In this document: in pieces, positions 1 to 12,200 of the stretch
Numbering within the stretch: position 1 is the stretch's first letter
Layout of the letters: every line of letters begins with the position of its first letter
Assembly (NCBI GenBank): GCA_958510875.1
Contig: OY294067.1
Location: 253,719,736 to 253,783,735, forward strand
From: Endomychus coccineus
Lineage: Eukaryota > Arthropoda > Insecta > Coleoptera > Endomychidae
Length of the DNA stretch: 64,000 nt
Reading direction: 5' to 3'
Translations under genes and position numbers: made by a program
Notes under the pieces: generated by a model
What the model saw: only the letters and a program-made list of their open reading frames with translations
Database searches by the model: none
Told to the model about the DNA's origin: nothing

Positions 1-775
1 ATAAATTTAGTGCTTACTTGTGCAACGAAATCTTTCTTTCTTTGCACGGACGTTGTTCACACACAAAACATTTATATCCCATTTTTGAACTACGATCAGA
101 ATCAGAAAATCAGAACTGGTTTTAAACCATAGAACATTTTGAAAATTTTGTTTTCGAATTAATTTCATTTTCGTTATGTTTTATATCACAGAACAACTGT
201 AAATTTATATATAATTCGAAAGAATAATTATAGGTGTTTACCATAGTGTTTACGTCAACGAGGTTGTTTACGTTGTTACCTTCATGATTGACTACAAAAA
301 GTCGTAATTGATTGTTATTCTAGACTTCTTGATTGACTATTTCCCCAGGTCGTCCCAAATACCAGTGTACAAAACTGTTATATTCCGAGTTCCGTCGTTC
401 AGTGTTTCATCAGCATCGGCGATACATAGCCGTTTCCGTCTTTTTAGTTATGGGATGGGCGTTTCTAGCCCATCCTGGTAAGGCCATAGCCTTCCTCAAT
501 ACAATAGTTTTCTTCTAGTGTTAGCATCAGAGATGCAACAAAATAAAAACACTATTCCAAAGCATATAGTTGTAAGCTTCTTTGTGTCAATGTAAGTTTT
601 AGCGTTTCGTTTTCGATCATCCATCATCAACTATTTTTATTATACGGCTCTTTTCTTTTCAATACAAATTTTTAAGTTATTTCTAATACTGCACTCATAG
701 ATGTATACCATTTGATGATTCGCTTACGTTTCAGATCAATTTCAGAACTCAAGATTTTTTTGATAAAAAATTCAA
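1..775. other. Non-coding stretch, nothing recognised
   Basis: AT-rich sequence with only short chance reading frames. I see no splice-bounded exon, RNA gene or transposon end in it. Confidence 0.4.
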
Positions 776-1157
776 GTATGACCCTGTATTTAGAGAAAAA
801 TTATTGAAATCGAGCAGCACAATGCCTAAGGAGCATCGGAAGTTAACATTTTTTGAATAATTGTTGAAACAAAAACACAACATTAACATACGATAAATTA
901 TCTTGACATCCGCGGACAGCTAATATTGAAAATTCTTGGCTTCTGGATGAATTCCCCGTCACAGTACGACCCTGTATTTAGAGAAAGATTATTGAAATCG
1001 AGCAGCACAATGCTTAAGGAGCATCGGAAGTTAACATTTTTTGAATAATTGTTAAAATAAAAACAAAACATTTAAGAAACAATAAATTATCTTGACATGC
1101 ACGGACAGTTAATCTTGAAAATTTTTGGCTTCTGGATGAATTCCCCGTCACAGTACG
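776..1157. repeat. Tandem repeat, about 188 bp x 2
   Basis: A block beginning GACCCTGTATTTAGAGAAA (781) recurs at 969 and runs through the same order of landmarks, ending GAATTCCCCGTCACAGTACG both times. The period is 188-189 bp and the copies differ at a few positions. The second copy runs directly into the Penelope-like 3' fragment that follows, so it may be tail-region DNA of that element duplicated in tandem. Confidence 0.75.
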
Positions 1158-1530
1158 ACTCGATGCCGACGCTTTGCCAGCTATTACAAAGGTGGCATCT
1201 TCAGGGCAGGCTTGAGGCTCGGACAGAAACTGCTTTTGGCTTCAGTAGCGGAATGTATTGTATGAAAATTCAACTCTACATTGTTCAATGCCTTTTTTCC
1301 TGCGTTTGGTGTTCTGGTACTTGAGCCTGCTGTTGTGTGATCATGGGTGGAGTGGCATTTCCACGGATGTTTCCAAATGTAATATCCTAAATAATGTAAA
1401 CTGTAAATTCCACTTCGTACATGACACAACGACGGGGTTTTCATGTGCCGCGGCAGCAACCACCGGAACAAAGGTTGTGAACACACAGGGAAGTTTTCTC
1501 TCTCTGGATGGAGAGTGATTACCTGAAGAC
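1130..1530 (-). mobile_element. Penelope-like element, 3' end fragment
   Basis: This stretch matches 63365-63660 landmark by landmark: GATGCCGACG, GGTGGCATCTTCAGGGCAGG, a GTGCGATCATG-like string and a GGTTTCCAAATGT-like string. The second copy lies just 3' of a frame with Penelope-type protein similarity on the - strand, so this is the 3' end of the same family. No coding part is left here; the 5' side is truncated. Confidence 0.5.
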
Positions 1531-2522
1531 CCTATTGTTGAAAAGTAGAGACGTTGGTTGTGATCTTTTTTGAAAAATAATATTGTCTTTACATGAATCG
1601 ATATATACTGTTTGTCTTTGATAAGAATACTATTTATATTTTATTTAAAAACTGATGTAATCCCTTATTATTATGCATTTTTAGTTGTTTGTGTCAATGA
1701 ATAAATCGTTGTTCATTCCTTGTTTTACTAATTCAGTAAAGTACCTTTAACTAAATGTCAATCATCAAAAAAAATATTTCTATTTATTGAGTCACCAGAA
1801 TCCTAAGGAAAATTTTTATTACAGTAATCAACAAGTCTACTATAAGAATGTTTTTTGAGGTACATGAACATTCATAAACGGATTTGAAAATTTGGAAGAA
1901 AGAAATGTTATTAGGAACTTTGAAAAATAAAATTATTTTATAACTTTTGTGTATTTTTGTGACAGGGTATTGCCAAAGCGATACCACTCGCTCTAGTTGG
2001 TTTGATTTTTCTCTTTTCCAACCTCGCTTTTCTTTCGACTGCATCAACATTGTTCCTAACATTGTAAAGAATATCCCATGTTCTGTGAGGGAACCTAGTC
2101 AGGATTGGTTTCGTCCTCTAAAGGAGCAGGTTTTCCTGAAAATAATTGCATACAAATAAATAAATTTTCACTACACTCAAAATATTTTTCAGTGGACACT
2201 CATGTTTGAAACGACTCACCTGTTATAAAATGTCTGCTGCGGACTCTCTGATATTTGATTTTCGAATCAGTGAGATCCTCTCGCTTGATTGCAGCTAACC
2301 ATAAATCTCGTCTCTTCCTCCATAAGTAATTTTTACTGATCAAAAACGTATAACTTACAAGAACAACTGTAGGAACCGAGTAAAACCCGACTTTATCCCT
2401 GTCGTGGCGAGACCGACAGTCAACCACAACGCAAGTAACGAGTATTTTTCTTAAGCCGAAGCACTAATAATAATCCAAAATTTAACTACTCAAAATCGCA
2501 CAGAAAATAAGAAAACTAGGCA
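1531..2522. other. Non-coding stretch, nothing recognised
   Basis: No exon, RNA gene or element end could be supported. The open frames here are short and show no family likeness. Confidence 0.35.
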
Positions 2523-2530
2523 CTTTTATC

Positions 2531-2788
2531 CATAGTCAAAGTATACCAGGTCTGCCGGAGCCTCCCTTCTACTCTTTTTAAAATTTTAGTGCAATCTGAT
2601 TGGTCGTTTATTTCGTTTATTCAATGTCATTAATGTCATAGACAACGACATAATATGATGTTGTTACGTGCCGGTGACGAGCTGATGAGAGCAAGGCTGT
2701 GATTGGAGGAGCTGAGTGACGTCACCCAGCGCGAGAAACGATGGAAGAGATGCTCCGGCAGACCTGGTATACCTATACTTTGACTATG
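2531..2788. mobile_element. hAT-type MITE, 258 bp, with 8-bp TSD
   Basis: The left end CATAGTCAAAGTATACCAGG is repeated inverted at the right end, ending ...CTTTGACTATG. The inverted match continues to GGTCTGCCGGAGC, with a small insertion in the right arm. The element is flanked by the perfect 8-bp duplication CTTTTATC at 2523-2530 and 2789-2796. There is no coding capacity. An 8-bp duplication fits hAT-type mobilisation. The same terminal CATAGTCAAAG recurs in the 60-bp insertion at 43048. Confidence 0.85.
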
Positions 2789-2815
2789 CTTTTATCACTA
2801 TGGTCGGGGTCGCTT

Positions 2816-2842
2816 CAACGAGGTCTAGTATAGACCTCGTTG
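2816..2842. mobile_element. 27-bp TIR-only micro-insertion with 8-bp TSD
   Basis: A near-perfect palindrome with half-site CAACGAGGTCTA and a 3-base centre is flanked on both sides by GGTCGCTT (2808-2815 and 2843-2850). It has the signature of a transposed unit, an inverted repeat inside a direct duplication, but no interior. Confidence 0.7.
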
Positions 2843-2850
2843 GGTCGCTT

Positions 2851-3275
2851 ATGACAAAACACAATGTTTGCCCTCGGCCGCCATATGGCTTTCGTTTTGA
2901 CAGATCGCTGGATTGCCTTATAACCGAAACCGAGAATAGTTATTTAAAGTATTTAAACGTCAGTCGTCAACTGACGTTATTTTCTTTTACATTTTACATT
3001 AGTCACATTTAAGTCATTGAACAAGAACTTGAACCATAATCATTCAAGATGACAATTCTTTTATAATTTAGTGAATCTCAAAAAATCAAAATTATTAGTA
3101 ACAGATCGGTTAGTACTTGTCAGTAAGTCAGTAGGTAAATAACCGAATTCTACAATAGAGGTTAGTTCAAGGACAACTCCTGCATGAAGTTTTTTGATTC
3201 CATCACTTAACTAAGTACATAATTCTTGTCTTGAGTTATTTGTGTTAAGAACATATACATTACTCTCATCTTATA
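2851..3275 (+). promoter_or_regulatory. Presumed promoter and 5' UTR region of ARMT1
   Basis: This is the interval between the last upstream insertion and the ARMT1 start codon. It contains no other gene. No TATA box or initiator can be singled out, so the label rests on position only. Confidence 0.3.
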
Positions 3276-6200
3276 ATGGCTCCCCCTTGTTTTTGCGCTT
3301 ACAACAGAACTATGGATATAAAAACTCCCAGAAATATGCATTTGAGTGCATTTTATAGAAGGTGGGTAATTAAGTATTCATTAAATTGTTCTATCACAAA
3401 GAAATTTCTTTTAGGAGTTTTGCATTTCGAACTGTAAGAGATCGACTTCCAATAATTATCACCCAAACAATTGACGAATTGTCCAGGAATAAGGAAACCA
3501 TTATAGAACAGTATGGAGAAGTATGCATTGCTTTGAGTTCTTAAATTCACCAAATTGCTTCTGAAAGTCAGAATTATTTACATTGCTATCTGAGTGTGAG
3601 TTAGAAAGACGTTACTGTAGAAAACTACAGTAACTATTTAAGTTATATTATAACGTGAATTTTCTGTATGAATGTGGGCTCTGGCAATTCAATGATGGTG
3701 TTGTTATTAGTAAATAATTCTGACATATCTAACCAGCCTAACTCATTTCAAATGTTATATTTAACATTATATTGAGAATTGAAGATTATGCATGACGTTT
3801 ATTTTTAATACTAATGTACTAAACTATTTAAGCTTGATCAATTTAAGGGGGCTGACCAAGATATTAAAGTATTTACTGGTAAACTAGCAAAATTAAAATA
3901 TGAAATCCAAACCAACAAAACTCTTAAGGCCATAAAGTCAAATTCACCTGATGCTGCCATTTATAATGATTACATCAAGGACATAGATGGTCAAGAAGGT
4001 AAACCAACACCATATCATGCGATGTGGCTACTTATAGAATGCTATATGTATAGAAAAATGAAAGAAGCCCTTGAAGACACGTATGTATTTAGCATTCATA
4101 ACATCTACATTATTCAAGTCAAATAAGTAATTTCAATCTATAATTTGGATTTGTCATTATTCATGTTACTGAAAGTTGTAGACAGATGGAAACTGCATTT
4201 TTTATCTTATTGGATTGTATCATAATGAGTCCTTCTTCGTTGTACCTTGTGATGGTATTATCAAACGTTAGTTTGCACTGACTGATTGAATAATGGCTAG
4301 ATGCAAACCTAATAACATTAATTAATTTCATGACAATCTAAATTGATTACATATCCAAATTTGTGTATTCCAGGAAAATATTGAAAGAATTCGATCCATT
4401 TCATTTTAAAAAAGAAGAAGCCTTCCATTCAGCATTACCTCAAATTCGAGAACTTGCACCAATTTTGAGGGAAATTATAGACAATCCAGAATCGGAGGAA
4501 GAGTTTGCAAGACTTCTAAAAGTAAGTATCTGGTTGCATTGAAATTACACTGAAATGTGAAGTAAAAGTTGACATTTTTAATTTCAATGTGCTGTTCCTT
4601 CATGTTGGATACCAAATGAAAGTTAACTTACTTTAATCAATATGAATAATTATGTATTTTGTGAAACGATATTTCGATGAGCTATCTGAAGAGAAAGATT
4701 GTGATTCAACTCAACATAGGGGGTGGTATTACTGCACATGTTTCTAAAGTATTTTATAAGGTGTATTCTAGTCCAGCTAGAAACCAGAAATCCTTAAATA
4801 ACAAGGGGAGGTTTTTTATTTTTGGAACTCTATGTACTTTTAAAGATTAAGTGTGAGAGCTATTACTTGACTTCCCAATTGCCATCTTGGAAAATGTTCT
4901 CATTTCATCAATATTTATCATATTTTACTTAGTATATAGTATATACCATATTCGGGCTGAATATCATGAATAATATTGGAGATAAACAGTCTGTCAGTAG
5001 TGGTTAGTGTATAGTTGATTTATTTAGTTTTAACTCAGGTGCCCTAGCACTGACATAGTTTCCATATGTTTCGTTCGCTACATTTTTAAAAAGAAGTATA
5101 ATTTTAAGAACCATCATACAGTTCACATCATTATTTCATTATACTGCTATTTGTTAAGTTTTATAACTGGATTAAAGTGTTTCATGTAGAAGATAGAAGT
5201 GTTTCAATCAATCAAAGTAATCACAAACATAGAGAAAGACTTGCATATTTCTATGACCATCACGATTAGGTTTATTTAGTTTAAAAGTTATTAAAAACTG
5301 CTCATTGTCAGTATACATTTGATAAAGGAAACAAATCCTTACAGAATTTCTTACAATGCATCACACACTTGGGAAAAATGCTCCCAGTGGCATGTTACAT
5401 CAGTTTCGAGCTAGTCATCTGATAAAGTCCTGGGCCAATTTTCAATTGGTTTGGAAGATGAATTTTTTATTTTAACTTTTAATCTAAGTATTTGTGAGTT
5501 TTTGGAAAATATTAGCGGGCTTCTCATTTCAGTGGTATAACCACATTAAAAACGTGATCGCGTGCTTACAACCACATAAGATGTAAACATGCTTGATCAA
5601 TCAAAAAGATTTGTTAATTTGTTAAATGTAACTTTTAACAAGCTTGTGACACTTTATGGAGGAAGAGCCAGTATTTTTGTTTCATGCAAGTGAACTCGAA
5701 AGACTGAAAGTTTCAAATGAAATACGAAATCCATAAAGATGACAATATTCAACCTGATACTATACTTAAATTGACTGTTAGAATCTAAATATCTGATATA
5801 TGATTTATTTTACACAATCATCCTTTTCAACTCAAATTTAAACTAATCTATGGCAATAAGGCTGTGATGCAATATCAAAAACATATGTATCAGCTAAGAT
5901 TTAAGTGGAAACTAAATTATATTATATTACATTCCACTGTCATACTTACCTCATATTATCTAAATATGTGCTTGAAATTGGCAAATTATTAAGTTATTCA
6001 ACTGATACTGTTCATAAAAATTCAACCAACTTGATTTCTGTTGGAAAAGAGACTAGGTATATTCTCACAAATGGTTAGGCATAATCACAGTTTGTACTCA
6101 ATTAGAATGATAGATTCAAATTATGTGCTCAAAAGTAATGAATGAATATTCAAACAAATGCTGCTACTTTAGAATGTGAAATGTTTTAATAGTACATAAA

Positions 6201-9200
6201 TGTCGAATATTTTCTCTTTTAACCACCTCTACAGTGCACTGAGTTTCTAACATTTAATTTAGAAGACTAAATTTCTTGTACTTACTACATACATTCTTGG
6301 TGGTTCTACATACGGTTTATAATGTCAAAAGCAGTTGCAGAGCATGTGTGTTTGTGTGCACCTAATCTGGAACATTACTGCTGCTTTTCATATTTACAGG
6401 AGTAATTGCACAACTGAGCTGATGAAAAACAAAAGTTACCTGGATAATTTTGCCAAGATTGCAAATACTGCAGAACATTTGTTAAATGACGAATTATAAG
6501 GGCAAACCCTTTTTACTATCTGGGTTGTCCACACCAATAAATTGTATAATGCTTTGATTCACTGCATAACTATGATTTTGCCAACTGACTCCAGATAAAA
6601 AAAAAAACAATTTGTCTTCAAAAAAGGACTAATAGCTTATATTCTTGAATCCAGATGGTGATAAGCATAAAATAAATAGTGCTGTCTTGGAAATTCATCA
6701 AAAACATTGTTTTCATTGTCAATCACAAAGAAACATTTAAGGTAAAATTAGATTACAAAAAATGAAGTTTTAACTGAAGTAATTAACATTTAATATCAAA
6801 CTTGATACTATATGAGGTAACACTGTGCTTTATCAAAGACATGTAAACTAAGTTCATCTTACTTTAGATTCAGTTTACATACATCTTTGATAATGGTTGC
6901 ATCGCAGTTGAAAAGTGCTTTAGGTAAGTTATAATTTTAAGTGAAAAAGAGTGATAGTGGAAACTAAATTATATCAAACTTGATACCCAGAGTAAAATTT
7001 TATTCATATTAGGCTGTTCTCCAATAATATGATTGAAAAATTAATTATGCGAGATGTATTCTTGGATTAACATATTATTAAATATGAAAACATATACATA
7101 TATAAATTCATAATGTTTTTCCCCTTTTTTATTCACAATCTTGGGTGATACATATTGAATTTGAGTATAGGGTTATGTCTGATATCCAGGAAGGTATTAA
7201 GATTACAGAGAAATGGTGTAACTCGGCCGAACCTGGAATTAACTGTCGTAAAAGTAAGGTTCCTGAAAGGGGAATATACTTGACTCGATCACTCCAGTTA
7301 TGGAGAAATGACAGTGTCCCGTTTGTTTACTTACGTTTTCTCAAAATTTTGTCCCCTCAGATGTTAAAAAGTGTAGAAACAAGTTTTATGTGTTTGCGAA
7401 TTTCGTTCGCAGCTGATGAACGATATATACATTTGTGCGACTTGTTAATATGGACAAATTGTTCAATAAATAACGTAATTCATATCGTAAGTATTTCACT
7501 ATCGTTCCATTAGCTACGAAACATATTCGTATCGTTCCATTAGCTACGAAACATATTCGCAAACTCATGAAACTTGTTTCTAGGGGTGTTTTAAACATTG
7601 AAGTCTACAAAATTTGGCGGAAAAAAAATTGTAAAACGTAAGTAATTAAAAGTTTCGCTATGACATTGCCTGATGCTATAGAACCAAGCAAATTACCAAA
7701 GAGAATTAAGTAAGACCCAAAGGCTCAGATGTGTATGTATAATTATGTCATGAAGTCTTGTCCTACGGCTAGATTCGAAAAAATACTCGGACTAACATTC
7801 CTCCATATAGCAATATAAAGCACTTCTATAAAAACTACATTATTTAAGCAAAGAAGAATCACATGGAGGTATAAAACTTCGGTGGAAGGATGAATAATCT
7901 CTGAAGAATCAGCGCCCAATACTCATGGCACTAACGGTTCGAGATGGGCAAATTGTTTGTGCTTAAAAAGAACGTCCACACCCGCCTTGGTAACATAGAA
8001 GAGTGGAGAAGGGGAATACACTCTGTTTAGAAAGTATCATTCTATCGATGGATTAAAAACAGCGGAAGGTAAGGGGGTGGAAGTCTCTGGGCCCAGAACC
8101 AAATGTTGGAAACCCATGGATAAAGACATCAGTATCTTTCAAGCTGAAGTCCATGCAATTGAGAGAAAGGATACAAAAAGGACAAAGCCATCAAGTCTGG
8201 TAGTCAAGCTGTCATAAAAGGGCTTAGGTCAAACAAGGATGGTTCTTACCTGCAAAAATAAACTTAGGAGTGCAGAAGAGAATCACACTCCACTGGGTCC
8301 CTATTACATACATGAAATGAGGGAAAGTACTGGCGGACGCCTTTTAACGTAAAGGAGCTGAAACCGAAACCTTTCTGCCATATATCAACACACTAAACAA
8401 GAAATTTCCAGAACAGAAGACAAAGAACTCACTAAATACTGGTGTTCTTTTCCGGTACATACACAGTCCAAGATCCTCCCAAATAAATTTAGAAAGAAGA
8501 AATTATACAATTGAAACCTTTTCGAAGGATCTAAAGTTCACCGGGGAATAAATATAAAACTGTACCGAGAGAGGTATACAATACTTATAAAATGCGGTAG
8601 AAACAACACATCTAGTCTAATGAGGATATACTAGAAGTTTTCGAGTTGAATAATATGTAAAATTTAATTTTGACTTAATAATAATCGAATGGCTTTGAAA
8701 TATCACTACACATTTATTAAACTGAAGGTTGCATTTTCAAACTTTACGTTTCACTTTCATTGTATGTTTCTATTGAGTGAGTGTATCTTTATTTTGTATA
8801 TTTCTGTATATTTAAAATAGCATAACAATGGCTGAATAAAAGTGACCCTTAAATCTTTTCAAAGTACTATATAGAAATTAAATTCCAAAAATAAAAAATA
8901 GGTTGCTAATTGGACTATTCCCCTTCTAGTTTATGGTACTTGATGTAGAAATAGGCGATAGTTGAACGATAACATGGACAGTTCAAGGTATCAAAAACTC
9001 AATAAGTCATGTCAAGAGGCAGCATGATAACGCCTAAATCGCTTTCTGATCACCACAGAACATACTATCCCGTTTCTTATCGAAGCAGCCGATGTTATGA
9101 ACAAGGTAATCCGCGAAAGAATATCAATTTTTATTTCTCTGTCGCTTTTCTCATGAATGAGGGTCTACGAGAGGGGTAGCTTGGCGCGTGTTACATCGCC

Positions 9201-12200
9201 TACAACTGATGACTCTAAACCTTATCATTGCTGACATGTACTTTTATGCCAACACATAATGTATTTTAATTATAATAATTCATTCTATTTCTCTACTTCA
9301 CCTTGCGTAGATGTTTTAGTTTCATATTAATAATTTCGTATTAATACAAATTAAGTTTTTCAAAAAGCTTTTCGACCACGACATATAACTGGCGCAGTCG
9401 GTAGGATTGTAAAACTGTTTTTCTATGCATTTTGGGAACTTTTGCGGAAACGACATTGAAATCGGTTTATTTTAATAATTTGCTTACAAGTTCGGAAACA
9501 AAGAGACTAGTACGTGCGATCATCCATACATCGTTTAGTGAACACGTAGTAGCACCAGGACGAACGAAAATTGTCAACAGGGCCTAGGACAACATCGCCG
9601 AAGCCGTAGAAGTGAGAACCACGTCGTCGAAGCTTCTATAGTTAAGAAGGAACAGGCAAACAAGATGAAAACTACTACTAATATGGCTAATATCTCGTTG
9701 GGTGCGTATACAATCTGAGCATATGTACTAGGTGTCTGAGCATATGTTCATGTGCTCTTGCACGCATTTTGACAGCTCCTAGGCATTTACCAGAGCTATG
9801 GATATGCGAAACGAACGAGAGAATTATATTGCAATTTTAATTCATCGATAGCTAAAATTAAGAAGCATCAGTGAGTTAATTCAGAAAATTTGTAAATTTT
9901 GTGCTATATATATCAATGTACTGAATTTTTCCCAAAATGAAAATTATTGTATTTTTTTATTAACTATCGGTTTATCAACAAAACCGGTTCTTTTAATGTA
10001 ATTTTTTTGTTATCTACTGCTTCCGAAGTCTCGAATGAACGTTTTTAAAAAACGATTCTTTTGAGACTAGTTAGATCTCATTTAGTCAATGGGGTAATGA
10101 TTGTTCATTAACAAATAACCAAGTTTTAAAACAATTTTTGGTTATTAGATAGTAAATACCACAAAGAATTGATAATCAGGCTTTTTGTGCAAAATAATTA
10201 TTATTTTGCAACTTATCGTTAAATAAGGAATATTCGGCGTTTTATTTTTTCAGAAACTATTCCTAAGGGGATATAGCCCTTCAAATTTCGATTTGAAAAT
10301 ATTTTTTTTGTCGTTACTGACAGCTGCAGCGATTTTGAACAAGTTTGGTTCGAGTAGTCCTGAAATAGATACATTTGACAATTTTCCAGTGACTAACTAC
10401 AGGGGGTGGCTACTACCCTTCTTCCACCCGATTTTTGAATTCCAAATTCAATCTAGAAAAAGAAGTTATCCTTGCAACATTTTGATCAGAGCAGTCACTT
10501 TTGGAGTAAATGGAGTTGAAGGTTTTGAGAAAATCTAAAATGGTCATCTATTAAAGTGAAATGGCTATTATTTTGAACAGTTGTTACAAGGTTTATATTT
10601 GATTATATGTTATTGTTGTTTTATTGAAAGATACATTGAACGAGAATTCAACAAAATGGACTACTTTTTGGAAATGTGCAGAAAAACGGAAAAGTCGTTA
10701 CGACACTAGACAATTTTGAAAATAATTTACATTGTCAAATAAAGGTATCTATTTTCAGGAGTACTTGGTTAAAATCGTGGCAGCGGTCAGAGTTTTCGAT
10801 GAAGAAACATTTTTTAAACCGATCTTTGAAGTTTTATCTGTCTTAGGAAGCGTTTCTGAAAAAATTCAATTGTGTATGCAGGCTTATTTTTCGATGTACT
10901 ATCAATTTATGAAGTTTGGCAGATTACAACTGGCACACCTGTATATCCATAACATACAGTTTTATTGAATAACATTCAAATATCACAACCACCATGAAGT
11001 ATTGTTAGAAGCAAGCGGTTTTCATCATTAGAAAGGTTTTTGAATACCTTTAAAATTCGATTCGATCCGTTCAGTTGAATCCAAGATAAGTTTTAGGGTA
11101 ACAATCCTTAGAATTAGTTCTAGTATTATTCCTTATCCAAGTTTTATATTGAACCAATGCAATACAATAAGCAGATTGAGCAAAAACACTTAAGAGACGA
11201 CCTCCCACCGTTGATTAATTGTACTATTATTGTTAAAATAAAGTCATATTATCAATATTCGACGAAATCCTGAAATACTAATAAATAATGTAAATGTTTA
11301 GGCAATAAGTTCTATTAGGATACTGATAGATAGATTCAGCTTTACAAATTTCCTTCAAACAATTTTATCGAACTGTTTGGGACAACGCACTTTTACGATT
11401 TCTATCATTTGATATCCGACTTGCAGAAGTAAGCATTTGCTCATCACTTGTACTTTGCTCACTTGAAAGAATATCTAACTATTAGCCTATGTGTATCATT
11501 TTATTTCTATCTTTGAATGTCAAAATTGCAATAGTTTCAGAAATTAATTCGATTATTTTTCCAGTTCAACCTCTGGGGAAATAAAGCTGATTTGTCCCTA
11601 TCAAATGGAGCTGTAATTGCTCCCAAAGAATGCGAAGATATAACCAAATGGGATGACAAAATTTTATGTGATGATACTCATCAGATTTGGGAAACATTAC
11701 ATTCCGAAGGAGATGTAGTAGGTAATTAATGATAAACATTAACTGACACTGGACATTTTTCTTATTCCTCAAATGTCTGGGTGCGCGCCGACATAAAGTG
11801 CAGTTTGTACATATCCTCTTATAACATTTTGTGTGGCTTAATTGTGCCTAATCTACTACTTTTCCACTGAGAAAATTTTAGTAAATGGGCTTTCCCCCTC
11901 CCATTTTTCCGAAAGACGTGCGTTTGCCCTAAGTTAAAAAATGTATACATACTGTACATTTACAAAATGTACTCATAAGAAAAAAAGATGAAAGAGCGCG
12001 AGAAAAAACTGCCCGACAAAAATTTTGGAATTTTCAAAGATACTACCGCTGGCTGGATACATTTATTAACTTCCTTAATGATAACACATTTATTAATTAA
12101 TTAAAAATATCTACGTCGCAACAACGAACAAAATCAGAATAATTGAAATTGTAACATATTAATTAATGTGTAATAATTTATATTATTCGTGTTTTGTTTA

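Noticed and set aside
3609..3634. Hairpin TTACTGTAG / CTACAGTAA
   Set aside because: Short, no flanking duplication, and such hairpins are expected by chance in AT-rich DNA.
7145..7513. 122-codon open frame on the + strand inside ARMT1 intron 4
   Set aside because: No family likeness, no splice borders, and part of it lies within an inverted repeat. Treated as chance.
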